Origin: Quillaja saponaria
Taxonomy: Eukaryota > Streptophyta > Magnoliopsida > Fabales > Quillajaceae
Assembly: GCA_029379385.1 (NCBI GenBank)
Contig: CM055611.1
Coordinates: 10,354,001-10,418,000, forward strand
Reading direction: 5' to 3'
Length of the DNA stretch: 64,000 bases
Positions 32,616 to 45,364 of the stretch are shown in pieces (positions within the stretch are counted from its first letter, which is position 1; every line of letters begins with the position of its first letter). The translations under genes and the position numbers were made by a program. Under the pieces are notes generated by a model that saw nothing but the letters and a program-made list of their open reading frames with translations, was not told the DNA's origin and made no database searches.

Positions 32616-35400
32616 GACTGTCGTAGATCTTGTTTCCAGATTTCAAACGAAATGGTCCCCCCTCCCCAAATCAAAAACCAATCCTTGTTCTTGCTTATTT
32701 CTCCCAGCCTTAGCTGCGTTTGTCTTCGGTGCATCTGAGTGTTCCTCTAAGGTGAGTCTTACTACTTTAACTCCTTAATTCTCCCAACCCTAACTCCCTA
32801 ATTTCTATTTCTCCCAATCCTAACTTCCTATTTCTCTTAACTTCTCTGGAGTATTTCTACTAGTGGTGTCGTTCGCCTTACCTATTTAGGGTTTGCTTTC
32901 TTTACTTGTGCATGAAGGATGAGGAATCAGCCTATTTGAAGCAAAAGTCGTGTTCGCCCTCTGCTTTGACCCTTTTCATTTTCTTTCTTTGGGTTCTTCT
33001 ACATGAGCTCAGGTTGAAGATGGGTTTTGTTTTTATGTCTTTTAAAACTTCTATCTTATTTGCTGATCTTGAAAAGTAATTGTCATCATTTTTCAAGAGG
33101 TTTTTTCTTGGTATTTTTAAAACTGTGCAAATATTAGGCTTCTGTTATGTGTTCTACTTCTTTACAAGTTAATTATTTCTCCGCTTGTATTTGTTTGGCA
33201 ACAAGGGGTGCAATCAGAATTTTTCTCTTGATTTTATAATTTAATAGGAAGAGCATTAACTATTTGATTTTATAAGTGTTGAGAAAAACAACACTAAGGT
33301 GGAAACTGAGTAAAAGCTACTAGACCATAGGGAAGGTCTATGTACTCTTATTTAACCGCTTGAATTTCATTTGGATGTTCTGGAATTACTTTTTACTGAT
33401 ATACATGATTATCCTTTGCCTAATTTTTCAGATATAAGAAGAGAGAGAAAGGAAAGCTTGTCTTTGCATATTCTTCAAAGGATCTTGAAAGGATTCTTGT
33501 AAGTTCCAACTTCCAATTATATATGAAATCAAGTCATTACAAAATTGAATATTGCTAGACTTTGTTGTACATAGGATTAGAGTGTTGTATGGAATTTGTA
33601 TTGTTCACAACATTCTTCTATATGGTTATATATATGACTCAGCATATATTTGGTTTTACTCTGAAGTGGATTTTGGTGCTTTGTACATTTACTCTATTAT
33701 GCTTGTGATATCCAATTATGTTGCATGGTTCATGTAGGTTACTATAGTTGATATTTCACCATCTGCCTTTTCTATACTCAAATGGAACATACGTTAACAA
33801 CAAAGCTTTGACCTTTTAGGACTATGTAAACCATTTTGTCCATTTGGAATCTCCTTTTCCATTTTATTTTTTTTAACTATCAAAACTTAACTGAGGTTGG
33901 TTGCATAGTTACCATTCCATTTTGGAAAGAATTTTTTTCCTGGTTTCATTTGGAGATAGAAACAAGTTATCAAAGCCAAGTGGTCCCGTAGTCGCATATA
34001 TAGCATATTTTCCAGCAAGGCTTCTTTTCATTCTCACAGCTAATAGTACAAAGTACTAACTTGTCTATTCTGGTTGCAACTATTACTACTTTTGTATTTA
34101 GAAACTAAATCTTTGTTTGATTGTATATATTTAAAAATTTGGTGCATATATTTAAATTAAAGATTGTTGGTAGTACAAGGTCAAAAATGTGGTTTAGATA
34201 CTAGTTTTTATGATTTGTCATTACTATTTGTGTGACATTGAATTACTTCATAGAATATGTCTAACGTCATGATATTGAGTTACATTTGTATAGCCTCCAC
34301 TTTACTTTTATACTAGACTATAGTTTTACTAAAAATATCCATTTGTATGCTAACCTCAAAATTTATCTTTTGATCTTATTTTTTTATACTTGCTAGCTAG
34401 GATTTGTAGAGTCTGTGCAAACTAAAACTTCCAAACTCCAAATCATCACAAAGACATTAAACTTGATACTGTAGTACTAAAAAAACTTTGCAAATTTTCT
34501 CACATAAGATTTTGGCAATAGTAATCAATACCAAAAACTACCATCACATTAGTTGTCTTCATTTATAGTATGGGAAGTGTGCCATATTAGGATGATAGTT
34601 CACATTACTTTTTAAAATCTCATGTCATTTAATGTTTACTTCACTTTAATTGAATGTTGGAGGAAGCTGTGAACCTTGTATTATAGCACTTAAGTAGATA
34701 GTGAGTAGTGACTACTGCCTTTTAGTTCTTTCTCAATCTTGTATCTTAATATTTTATATTTTACATGCATTTTTAGGTTATTTGCCAACATCTCTAGTGT
34801 TAAATTCATTCAAATTTATCATTTAAAAGGATTTCAAAAAAAATTTCTCCAAGTTAAATATATGAGCGTAACTGAATCAAGATAGTGCTCATTTACTCAC
34901 CACCACCACATTCAATTAAAGTAGTCATTACTCACTATCTACTTAAGTGACAACCTGATATGGCACATAACTGAATGAAATGAAGTAAACATTAATTGAC
35001 ATGAGATTATCTCCAAGTTAGTACATGAGCATAACTGAATGAAGGAATGTTACTTCACTTAATACTTTTTCCCAGTAACATGTCTTACTTAGTGCTTATC
35101 TTGTTTGATTCCGCCACCCATATTGCTCTCCCAAAGAAAAATCAAAACAAGAAAAGATGCATAAATACTCCCCATTTTGAGATCAAACAAATCCAAATAT
35201 GTTAGTTTGTTCAATATCCTACAACATGCAATATGCATGTGTACTTACATTTGTATCCTTGCTAGCTAGGATTTTTCTTTAATTGTTTTATTCTATTTTT
35301 TTTTAACATAGAGTTTTCTTGAACATAAATGGTATTATTATTATTATTATTATTTTAACATAGAGTCAGTACTACTGTTTTATTATTAGGCAATGCATCT
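32616..35400 (+). other. CACTA-A leader and intron-like region, no gene recognised
   Basis: It starts with a pyrimidine-rich leader (32700-32860, several ctccc-aaccctaactcc words) typical of the 5' end of plant CACTA genes, with a possible first donor site at ctctaaggtgagt (32747). The remaining ~2.5 kb is AT-rich with no supported ORF; it is probably 5' UTR introns. (tta) repeats lie at 35335-35354. Confidence 0.5.
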
Positions 35401-35419
35401 TTCTTATTAATTAGGATAA

Positions 35420-38379
35420 ATGAAACAAGTGGTTATGCTGGATACAAGCCTTTATCCACTTGTTCAAATCTTGCCATTAATGTGCAGAAATATGGATCTT
35501 GATCGTAGTTGGTTGGATCTCCCACAAATTAATCGTAGGATGTTGACAGTTGAATTTAAGTCTAAAGTTGAAGCTTTTTCTGGACTTTGCATTAAGCTAT
35601 CCGACATGTGTCTATTTTTAAAAAATTAGATGTCCTTGCTTGGTTTGTTGTCATACAAAATTCCTAGATCGAGATGATGTTACTGTTCAATTATACAAAA
35701 AAGGTTTTGTTAAGAATTAAAAGAATTGGACCTTTCACGGTGAGGGTTAGGTTGATTAACCTTCTGTAGATGATGTAATAATTGATGATTTTGGAGAAAC
35801 TAATGAGATGGAAGATATGATAATGGATGCTGCTGGGCCATATTTTAATTTTGTCAAAGAAGATCCAAATCATGATGTTGCTAAGTTTATAAAACTTTTA
35901 TTAAACGCCAATGAGCCATTATGAGAAGGTTACAAGACACACACTAAGCTATCTGCAATCACACAACTTTTGAATTATAAATCAGAATTCAATGTGTCTG
36001 ATAGTTGTTATGATTGATTTATGACAACATTTAAATCAATGTTGCTAGAGGGAAATAAACTGCCACTAAACTTTTATGAAGCGAAGAAGCTAGTGAAAGT
36101 TTTGGATCTCGAGTATGAAAAGATAGATGCATGTCTAAATGACTATATATTGTGCTACGGAAATGACAAATCTAAGACAAAATGTTATATTTGTGGTTGT
36201 CCCCAATATAAACTAAAGCAAAATGAAAATTAGTTTAACATCTCAGAAAAAGAGGCACGTTATCTACTAATAATACCAATACTCCAAAGACTTTACATGG
36301 TAGAGAGCACTACTAGGCATATGAGATGGCATAAGTTTGGCATTCGTGAAAGAGAAAACATGGTTGTCCATCTGTCATACACAGGCTTGGAAACACTTTG
36401 ATAATACTTTTCCTGACTTCGTATAAGAAGTTAAGAACATTTATTTGGGTCTTTCCTCTAATGGTTTCACACAATTTGGTAATTCATCATCTCCTTACTC
36501 TTGTTGGCCAATTTTTGTTACACCATATAACTTGTCACCAGGATTATGCATGAAGGAGCAATATTTGTTCTTGACATTAATAATTCTTGGTCCACTTCAT
36601 CCTGGTAAGAATATAGACATTTATTTAGGGTCATTGGTTGATGACTTGAAGAAGTTGTGGGTGAATGGTAGGATAACTTATGGTGCATCACTAAAGCAAA
36701 ATTTTAATATGAAAGTTGCATTGTTATGGATGATCAGTGACTTTCTCACATACGCAATGCTTTCTAGGTGGAGTACACATGGTAAGTTGGTGTGTCCTTT
36801 TTGTATAGAGAATACTAACTCATTCCAACTTAAACATGGTCAGAAGCTATGTTATTTTGATTGTCATCGTCAATTCTTACAACTTGATCATTCATTCAAA
36901 AAACAAAAGAATGCTTTCAGAAAGAACAAAGTAGAATTGGATTCACTACCACCACGGTTATCTGGGAATGAAGTGCTTGAAAGAGTGAGTTCATTCAAAG
37001 AAATTAAATTTAGCAAAGGGTATGAAGAGATTGATGGATTCAAGAAGATGCATAATTGGAAAAAGAAGTTTGTATTTTGGGAATTAGATTATTGACCTAC
37101 AAATCTTATTTGGCATAATTTGGATTTAATATATATTAAAAAAAATGTTTTTGATAATGTATTTAATATTCTAATGGACTTCAAGGGAAAATCAAAAAAT
37201 AATCTCAAAGCATATACTGATTTGGAGATTTTGTGCAAGTGTCGATACTTAAAAATCATTGTAGCTGATGGCAAACATAAAGTAAATAAAGTTGCATATA
37301 CCTTAAATAAGAAAGAGAAAAAACTAGTGTGCAAACAGGTTAAAAATGTAATGTTTTCATATAGGTATGCTTTAAATTTATCTCGATGCGTGAAGGTCAA
37401 TGAATGGAAGTTTTATGGTATGAAAATTCACGATTGTCATATTTTTATGGAGAGATTGATACCTATGGCATTTTGAGACTTTTTGAAATATTGTATTTGG
37501 GATGCTTTGATAGAACTCAGTAATTTTTTCAAGGATATATGTGCAGTTGAATTAAGGGATATAGGGCGTCATTCGAGTAGGCGTGTTAAAACATATAAAG
37601 GATATGTTGTCAATGGATTCAAGTTTCACACACAATAATATGGAAAATACAAGAAAACGATGAATAATGGTGTTGTGTGAAGGGTAAATGCTACAATGAA
37701 AATGAAGTTGATTGGTATGGTATGTTAACTGAAATAGTAGAACTTGAGTATCATGGAAATAATATTGATCCATTGTTCAAATCTAATTGGTATAATCCAG
37801 AGAAAGGGATTAAAGTAGACCCTAAACTTGGTTTTATAGAAATTAACCATCAATTATGTTATAAGAAATGAGCCATTTGTGTTGCCAAAACAAGCTACAC
37901 AAGTATGTCGTACCTTTCTTCAAAGAAAGAAAGAGAAGATTGGTGGGTTGTTTGTAAGATAAAGGCTATAGGCAATGTTCATGCTGGAATGGTAAAGTCA
38001 AAAGATAACGAAGCAGTACCTATAGTTACATAGTGCTTACAAGAGGGTCTAATTGGTTTTGTTACACCAGTTCTTCTTGATGATGATCTGCATTTTCTAG
38101 GAATCCTTCTTCGTGATGATGCATCCAAAAAGGAAGATGATGATGAAGATATAGACAAATTTAGGAAGAGAAAAAAGAAAAACTAAAAGATGTACTAAAG
38201 ATATAGCAGAAGAAAAACAAAAAGAGGAAGAGGAAGGTGAATATGAAAACAATGATGAAGATGGCAAGAAAGAATATCAAGAGGAAGATGATGAAGATGA
38301 GGAAGATGAAGATCAATATAAAGATGAAGATGAGAAAGAAGAAGAGGAAAAGGGAAATGAAGAAGAGGATAATGAATGA
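35420..38379 (+). pseudogene. CACTA-A TNP2-type transposase gene (broken)
   Basis: A transposase-associated domain comes first (35490-35760: MDLDRSWLDLPQINRR, VTVQLYKKGFVKN, then a stop). Transposase family tnp2 follows: EGNKLPLNFYEAKKLVKVL and LEYEKIDACLNDYILCY (36047-36155), ISEKEARYL..LQRLYMVE (36240-36305), LGLSSNGFTQFGN (36441), LTLIILGPLHPGKNIDIYLG, LKQNFNMKVALLWMISDF, STHGKLVCPFCIENT and, after a stop, IYIKKNVFDNVFNILMDFKG (37127). DUF4218-like and DUF4216-like parts follow (37520-37900: GYVVNGFKFHTQ, WYGMLTEIVELEYHGNN). The tail (38197-38379) is an acidic run of Glu/Asp/Lys. It would bind and cut element ends together with the TNPA-type protein. Stops at ~35750, 36235, 36415, 37093 and 37475 show decay. 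Confidence 0.9.
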
Positions 38380-38499
38380 ATTTATCTCTTTACTATTAAG
38401 CTTGTATATTTATTTTTATTGATATAACCTTATGTATTGATATGATTAATATTATTGTTGACAACTTGACACTTAAAATATGTTTATATATTATAAAAT

Positions 38500-40655
38500 A
38501 TGTCTATATATTATAAATCAAATAGTATTGTTATAGAGAGAGGTACGATAGGACAAGATGTTAGCCCTTTCAGAGGTCGTGGTAGAGGAGACTCATCATC
38601 CTCGAGAGGTTGTGGTAGAGGAGATTCATCATCCTCGAGAGGTCGTGGTAGAAGTGATTTATCATCCTCCAGAGGTCATGGTAGAGGCGAGTCATCATCG
38701 TTGAGAAGTCATGGTAGAGGTAATTCATCATCAGTTGAGAGGTCGTGGTGGAGGCGATTCATCATCGTTGAGAGGTCATGGTAAAGGCAATTCATCATCT
38801 TCGAGGGATCATGGAAGAGACAATCCGATTGCTTCAGGTAGAAGATATAGCAAACTTGGTGCCTCAGCGCAAGATGGAGGAGATGAAGTAGGTGATGACA
38901 GAGATGTTGTGTCTGCATTATCACTTGTAAGACATAGTAGAGTTGATGCATCCTCTAGTAGCGGAGTTCAGGTGACATGCGAGGACTTAGATGCTTTGAT
39001 CTTAAATGGAGATAAACTACCTACAGGAGAGCCTTCTGTAGGCCGTACATCGATCTGAATTAACATTTAATTTTACACATCTTAAAAAAATTTATTTATA
39101 ATTATTTATATATTAACTTTTTGTTGAATTTAGGTGAGAGCATTGCTGGTGTTGGCGCTTGTAGAGGTAGGAGCGCTAATAAGCCTTAATCTACTACTAC
39201 TATTGATAGTGATCGTCTAGAACTATATATTTGTGGATGATAAATCTTAAAGATTATATTTATGTATTATGTTTTATATTACTTATTACAAGTTTGTATT
39301 AACCATTAATATTGTGATTTTGTAGAGGTTTCCTCGGGCATCCAAAGATAGCGACTATTATAACATATTTGGTGAAATCTTATTTGCCCGGACCAGTTAC
39401 GAAATATAGTGATTTCACACTAGAACAACAACGTTGTGTCTGTAATGATTTCTTGGTTAGTTTAAAGTATAAGTGTTTTATTATTTATTAATTAGGAACT
39501 TATTAAGAGTTTATTTACAAAATTTAACATTTTTTTTATGTTTAAGACCCGCTATCAATTTAAATTAGATAAGGAATTAGAGGCGGCTCTATCTATATTA
39601 CTAGTGTTTGCAAAGAATAATTTCGACAAGCACTTAATAGGTTAAGTAAGGATGCAAGACACAATAATGGAGATGATATAGAAAAGTGGAAGTCCTTCAA
39701 AAAAGAATAATTGGGTCACGAAACACATTTAGAAAGATATGTGTGATATTTTTGGATCAGAAGATTGGAAAAAATTATCTGAGACCGAAAAGAAGAATAG
39801 ATTAGCTAATGAAGAGATAGTTAATCATGTAGGTGGATCCAGACCTATACCTATGCATGCTAAGAATTTAGTACAAATACGTGAATTTTAGTTTTTTTTT
39901 TTATCATGTTATCTGAATTAGATTCGAAAATCATATTTTTTGTAGTTACTAATATATTAAATGCTTAGGAGACCCTTGGAAAATCAGTGAAAGACATTGA
40001 GATTTTTAATAAAACTCATGAAAAAGGGAAAATATGTGGATTCTAGGTCAAAGTGCACAACAGGTATAGATATAATAATTTCTTATACTTCTTTTTTATT
40101 AAATGATTGTGTATAACTTTATTTATTGATGTTGTACGTAGGAAGGTGTCGAGCAAGAGATGATGGATAAATATGGCTTAGATCTTTCTACCCAACCGAC
40201 TTCTAATAAATCCTTTGTGATTTAATATTGTTAAGCAAGATGATAAAAGGAATCATGGAAAAGTGTGCAGGAAGGGGAAGTATGCTAAAATACAAGTTAA
40301 GAGTGGACACACATCAAGTAGTCAACCATCAATATCAATATCTTCTAGCAATGTCTTATTTCCTTCTTAGATTGCTCCAGTATCGCAGTGGTCTAAGAGA
40401 GATCTTAAAGCAATGTAAGATATATTTGCCATGTTTGGTTCTACTATCCTTCAGCAAACTCAATCCAATGTAAGTACATACATTCTAATCATTGGTTATG
40501 TTATTTATATACATTCTAATCATAGAGTTAGATGATTATAGGTTGTCTTATTACAAGTTCAAATTTTGTTTGAAATTATTAGGTTAGTGATGATGATCAG
40601 GCAGCCGATGATGATCAGCATGATTATGATGCGGATCTTGGTGATAATTAATTAG
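38500..40655 (+). pseudogene. CACTA-A TNPA-type (plant En/Spm transposase) gene, broken
   Basis: The N-terminal part consists of Arg/Gly/Ser repeats (38570-38820) followed by VTCEDLDALILNGDKLPTGE (38972-39030). After introns, exons read FLGHPKIATIITYLVKSYLPG and FTLEQQRCVCNDFL (39330-39455), then after a gt...ag intron at 39456-39546 TRYQFKLDKELEAALSILLVF, and VTKHI...MCDIFGSEDWKKLSETEKKNRLANEE (39716-39820), the conserved W..LS..EK.NR core of the plant Ptta/En/Spm transposase family. The C-terminus ends in acidic VSDDDQAADDDQHDYDADLG (40580-40650). A 1-bp insertion in the repeats (near 38730) and several stops inactivate it. Confidence 0.8.
38574..38820 (+). repeat. 33-bp tandem repeat encoding RG-rich units
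   Basis: Seven and a half copies of a 33-bp unit (ggtcgtggtagaggagact followed by catcatcctcgaga) encode an 11-residue RGRGRGDSSSS-like unit. Units vary by transitions (His for Arg, Leu for Ser). The fifth unit has 13 bases (tcatcagttgaga) where others have 12 at its end, shifting the frame. RG/Ser-rich tracts are typical of nucleic-acid binding tails. Confidence 0.9.
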
Positions 40656-40954
40656 ATTGTAGTCTTTTTTCTTAAATGACTTTACATTTATTTTACAGTT
40701 TGAATTGTTAATTACTTTAATATTTTGTTTTGGTACTAGAAGCAGTTATTGAATGTCTTTAAGAATTTTTTTTCTCTCTCTCTATTGTGTTATAACTAAT
40801 TATGTTCTTAAGATATTGAATTGTTCTTTTTATATTGTGGTTTGGATTTTGGATTTTGGATTTTGGTATGGTTTAGATAAATGTATATTTACAGCTAGAA
40901 ATTATTTTGGCATGATCATCTTTTCTAGTTTTGGTAAAAAATAAAAACCTGGAC

Positions 40955-41367
40955 TATCTACGACGAGCGGCTTCTCTTAGATAACTATCTACGACGAGTA
41001 AGGCAAAAAATTATCTATGACAAGAACTGCCCTGTCTTAGATAGGTTTGACAACATTTTGCACTAAAACTTATACAAGATACTTATATTATCTAGGACGG
41101 GATACCCATTGAGGATAAGTTTTGGCATAAAACAGTGCTAAAACTATCTAAAACGGGCAATTCTCGTCATAAATAATAGATGCCCATCATAGATAATTCA
41201 TTATCTACAACGATACTAAAATTATCGTAGATACTTATTATTAGTGATGGTATTTTCTATGTCATGTCTATCCGCAACGGTTACCCATCGTGGATGTTTT
41301 TACGATGGTGTTTTTGACTATCTAAGACGGGTTTTGCCCGTCATGGATTACTTATTTTCTTGTAGTG
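40955..41367 (-). repeat. CACTA-A right terminal and subterminal repeats
   Basis: An array of tatctacgacgag / gacgggttttgcccgtc units in both orientations (near 40957, 40985, 41015, 41150, 41205, 41265, 41325), ending in ttttcttgtagtg. It is denser than the left array. Confidence 0.85.
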
Positions 41368-41508
41368 TCTACCATAATTTCAAAACTACCTTTGACTTTG
41401 AGAGATTGTTAGAAAGAGTTAAAAAAGAAAATGTTACGACTATGCAAGATCTAATCAAATATATTCAAGTTAAAGAGAATTCTTAAAATTAGATAAATTT
41501 GAATTAGA
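41368..41508 (+). pseudogene. Copia-A gag, second part
   Basis: STIISKLPLTLRDC, a stop, then KELKKKMLRLCKI..., with the alternative frame (41400-41486) reading RVKKENVTTMQDLIKYIQVKENS. This is the IISKLP...E-DLIKYI-V-E end of the Ty1/copia UBN2-type gag, directly continuing the part cut at 32355. Athila-B interrupts it at 41509. Confidence 0.8.
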
Positions 41509-42767
41509 TGATAAGTAGTAAAGTGATAGAGTAGAGTGTTAAACCCACAAGGAATTGCAACTATTATCTAGCTAAGTACTAAAATTAATACAATCCTAAT
41601 TTATCCAAACAAATGAATTATGGTGAAAAAACCTAGTTTAAACTAAAATTAACTAATGACAAATTAAACTTAAGAATTTAATGGATAAAAGTCTAAAATT
41701 ATAATTTCTCTCAAAACTTCATTTGAATTATTCTCATATCATCATGTATAGTTATGGCACCGCATTGTTAATCTAAGGTTCTAATTCAATTATAAGTATA
41801 TTTTGAGTTGCTTATGATAATATCTCTCTCAACTAATTCACTATATTTCTGTGAGAATTGAGTTAAGCAAGATTCATTAAGATTAGAACTAATTAGGCTA
41901 CACAAGATATGGAGGTATATGTCTATCCTATAAATGAATCAAACTCATCCATCTAGGTAAATGAATTCAAACAAGTGCTATTTCAATCAAGAATAAACCT
42001 GAATTCTCTTCGTTAAGATTTCTTTAGGTTACCACATCAGTATAATTGGTATCTAAACTCCATATTGATTTCTATTGTAATCTTAGAGAATGAATTAATT
42101 CATGCTGCCTGGTGTAAATATAGACTTAAATAAAATCATCAGCAAAGTAAACAGAAAGAAAATTAAAAGAGAGGGAGGAATAAAAGAAAACTAGAAGGCT
42201 TTTAATCTTCAATCAATTCTCATTAAAGCTCCTCTTGCACCTTTGATGACTTCCTTTTCTCCAGAAAAACTTAGTTCAATTGTGTTTTTTTGAATCCCCA
42301 TGTTATTCTATCTTTTATAGGTTTTAAAATCCTCAATTTAAGTTCAATTTAGACAAGGAATTGAAGCACCATGTTGCGTACCATGGCCAGGCTTTTCTGG
42401 TGCCGCAGAGCTAGTTGCTATTGTCCTTGGTGTCACTGCATCGACTTTCTAGCACTGCAACCCCAGCTCTTCTAGCAACACACACTGTTTTGCAATTTTT
42501 GAGTGCTTTAAGCTCTAATTTGAATTCTAATGGGGTTCTTTTAAGTATTAGATCTTCAAAACATATAAACTAAATTAATATAAGTTAGAACTTATATTGA
42601 AAACCTAAATATTAACTAAAATTAATTACAATCCAACATCCTAGTACAATAATAACTCAACTGTAAATTAAACTAAAACTAAGCAAAAACCAACTAAAAC
42701 TTAAGAACATAGCCAAAATAATATTAATAAAAAAGATATGAAAAAAGTCTAATTCAAATACTTATGA
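41509..42767 (-). repeat. Athila-B 3' LTR
   Basis: 1,259 bp, aligned with 45539-46846 over its length: gtaaagtgatagag, aaggaattgcaacta, ggtgaaaaaacctag, the ctcctcttg...ctttgatgac stretch, and gaaaaaagtctaattcaaat near the end. On the minus strand it starts tcataagtat after the polypurine tract. It contains gcaccatg / ggtgccgcag words at 42365-42480. Confidence 0.85.
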
Positions 42768-44178
42768 CACCCCAAAATTTCAGATTTTTCTAATCCTCGA
42801 GTAAAAGTAAAACTAAAACACAAACAAAAATGAATAGCTAAAGATGTATCACAATATAATAATAATATCTCCAATATGCTCTCAAAAGTTTTACATGACC
42901 TTTAACTTGTCAAACATAAGTATCACTCAAATTCATAATTCAATTCAAGAGCAAGTAACAAATTCAAATAGATTTCCAATATGTGTGTGTGTGTATGATC
43001 TTTAAGCAAAGAAATGTATGCAATCTAGATAAGTTTATGATTATGTAAAATCCAACTTAGCACTCAAACCCTATTAGTTTGTTTTTCAACTTTACTAAAT
43101 CAAGGATCAATAAATCTTTGTTAAGCTTGTAATTTAGGCTAGGATAACGGTATGATAAAGGAAATTTTAAGGTTCAAGTTACCCTAAGTACAAAGATCAC
43201 TCTAGAACCTTTAAGAGCTTTCTTCACTACCCATGTAATACCTACTTGGTGTACTTTTTTTTTTCTTTTTTTTTTTTTCACCACTTCATGTATTTTTCTA
43301 TTTTACTTTGCTTTTCCTTTTTCTTTTGCCTAACTCATATGACACCCCAAACATGTTTCTTTTTGCTATGAATACAAGGGTGATCAAGAGGCACAAATAT
43401 ATATACTATTTTTTATTTTAATAATTCCAGCCTTTCCTCCTTTTTTAGCATAACTCAATTTTTTGTCTATATGATCAACATGCCTAAGAGTAAGGGTTCA
43501 AAACTGAAACTTCACCAAAATGGTTAGGAAAAAATTTTGTGGGTGTCCAAGAAAAAGAAATATTAGGCTCAATGGGGTAACTAAGGATATATTATAAAAC
43601 ATGGTTAGCTTATAAGGCTCAAACGGTCCAAATATGACCTAAATTATGTTCATTTAGTTTTATCTAGGATTTTTTCTTAAGAGAATCAAACAAATTATAA
43701 GGTTCATAACTAAGTATGAGATTCCTAAACATAAATGGTCTCTGAATAAGCAAAACAATCCCAAGAAAAAATCAAGTATATAATATGGGTTGGAAATCAC
43801 ATTTCCTACAATGTACTTGTTCAAGAATTCAACATGAATGTCAAGCTTATGTGAAAACTAACATTATGTAGGGAAATTTCATCATAAAAGCATAATAATA
43901 TCTTGGCTAACTAAACCTAAGAAAAACAAATACACCAATAAAATCCTCCCCCAAACTTAAGACAAATATTGTCCTCAATGTTAAAATATAAAAAGGAATA
44001 AGGTTAGAAAAACTCCATGGCATTGAAGCAAGGTGGAAACCTCACTAATCCTTGGCCTTGTTAATAGTGCCTAAGTTGGTAAGAGATAAAAAAAAAAGAC
44101 GTGCTTGTAAAAAATAAACAACATTTAATGAGAGTTTAAAGCATAAATTAAAAAGATGAAAGAAAAACAATTTAGAAA
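42768..44178 (-). other. Athila-B 3' untranslated region
   Basis: No gene on either strand. On the minus strand it aligns with Athila-A 8400-9720, including a cacacaca run (42981-42993), the gggtttgagtgctaag words near 43060, an A-rich run (43250-43280) and the tgaggacaat...tttgggggag motif (43945-43982). Confidence 0.6.
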
Positions 44179-44225
44179 CTTGGGTTGCCTTCTAAGAAGC
44201 ACTTGATCTATAGTCATTGGCTTGA

Positions 44226-45055
44226 CTAATTGAAAAGTGCTCCTAAACAAGCCCGCCTATAGTTAGTGTTATAAAACACTAAATATGAGTCTTGATTCAT
44301 GACACTCTCATGCTTAGCAAGATATGAAAGTAATTGGCACGTGCACTCAACATCACTTGGCTTCAGGAATCTTGTTTGGTATTTGAAGAAGAATGATGCT
44401 AAGGAAGATGGTGGAGGAGTTTGCCACATGGGGTGTTCATAGATATAAAATTCAGTGCTATGTTAGACTTAAGATGTTGTGTTCATTTTTTTTAACTATG
44501 ACTTAAGGTGCTTCCTCACTTTAAGAGTCTTCAAATTGAGACTTAATAATTTTGTCATCTTGAATTTTGTCATTGAATTCTTTTCTATGACCAAATTAGG
44601 CTCAATAGGTTGGGTACCATGAATTTTCTAATATGATTCTTAAGAAAAGAAATTTGTACCAAATGTTGTGACATTATATATGGGTCTTGATTCAGGATCC
44701 CCTCAAGCTTGGCAAGATATGAAAGCAATTGGCAGGTAAGTTCAACATCACTTGACTTTCTTGCTTGGTATTTGAAGATGAATGATGCTAACGAAAGTGG
44801 TGGAAGAGTTGGCCATATGGGGTCTTCATAGGTATAAATTTTAGTGGCTATGTTAGACTCAAGAGGTTATGATCTTTTTTCTATAATTATATCTTAAGGT
44901 GCTTCATCACTTTGAGTGTCTTCCAATTGAAGCTTAATAATTTGGTCATCTTGGATTTTGTCATGAAATTCTTTTTCTATAAGCAAATTAGGTTCAATAG
45001 GTTGGGTACCATAGATTTTCTCATGTGATTCTTGAAGAAAAGAAAATTTTACCAA
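44226..45055 (-). repeat. ~400-bp tandem duplication in Athila-B
   Basis: 44285-44655 and 44688-45055 are direct copies: both have gtcttgattca, caagatatgaaag-aattggca, caacatcact, tttggtatttgaaga, gaatgatgcta, ggggt-ttcata, and later aggttgggtacca. The minus-strand ORF 44226-44429 (WQTPPPSSLASFFFKYQ) lies in the first copy and has no family I recognise; it may be gag-tail sequence of this element. Confidence 0.8.
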
Positions 45056-45058
45056 AAC

Positions 45059-45364
45059 TTAAGACATTTTTAAAGGCTCCTCACTTGGTATAGGTTCATT
45101 CTTACTTGATGCAAGCTCACTCATGGGTATGAAAGGATAAGCCAAAGTCAATATCAACTCATATGCTTTATCCTCCATGAGATATGTGAAAGCTCCATCG
45201 ACTAGCCTATCAACAAATGTCTTTGTCCTATCACTCAAACCATTATAAAATATGCAAAGTTGAACACATGCTAAGTACATGATTGAACCTCTCCCAAGCA
45301 TCATGGAATGAATCGAAGTGAAATTAAGCGAAACTTGTGAGGTGGAAATAATAAATATCTTCAA
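45059..45364 (-). pseudogene. Athila-B gag fragment
   Basis: An open 101-residue piece with ISTSQVSLNFTSIHSMMLGR, LCIFYNGLSDRTKTFVDRLV and FTYLMEDKAYELILTLA. The order Q-x-SF-x-WERF...C...FYNGL...TK..VD...G......AYELI is that of the capsid C-terminal half of Athila-type gag, with the middle frameshifted. It has no N-terminal half and no protease, so it is only a remnant. Confidence 0.65.

Larger units (their letters stand above)
32356..41367 (+). mobile_element. CACTA-A (En/Spm-type DNA transposon), 9,012 bp
   Basis: Ends: left aactataagaaag, right ctttcttgtagtg-like (ttttcttgtagtg, 41355-41367), the inverted CACTACAAGAAA ends of plant CACTA elements with the left end mutated. The next ~30 bases of both ends are also inverted copies (ccacgacgggcaaaacctgtctta at left; its counterpart at right). 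Inside are a TNP2-type transposase gene and a TNPA-type gene. The flanking triplets are tca (32353-32355) and tct (41368-41370), close to a 3-bp target duplication. It interrupts copia-A gag. Confidence 0.9.

Noticed and set aside
38237..38422. Lys/Met-rich ORF (MNMKTMMKMARKN...)
   Set aside because: It is the wrong frame of the acidic Glu/Asp tail of the TNP2-type gene (38197-38379); the frame in use gives EEEEGEYENNDEDGKKEYQ.
38574..38820. CRISPR-like array
   Set aside because: The units are contiguous without spacers, coding in phase, and part of a TNPA-type gene; a plant genome would not have CRISPR arrays.
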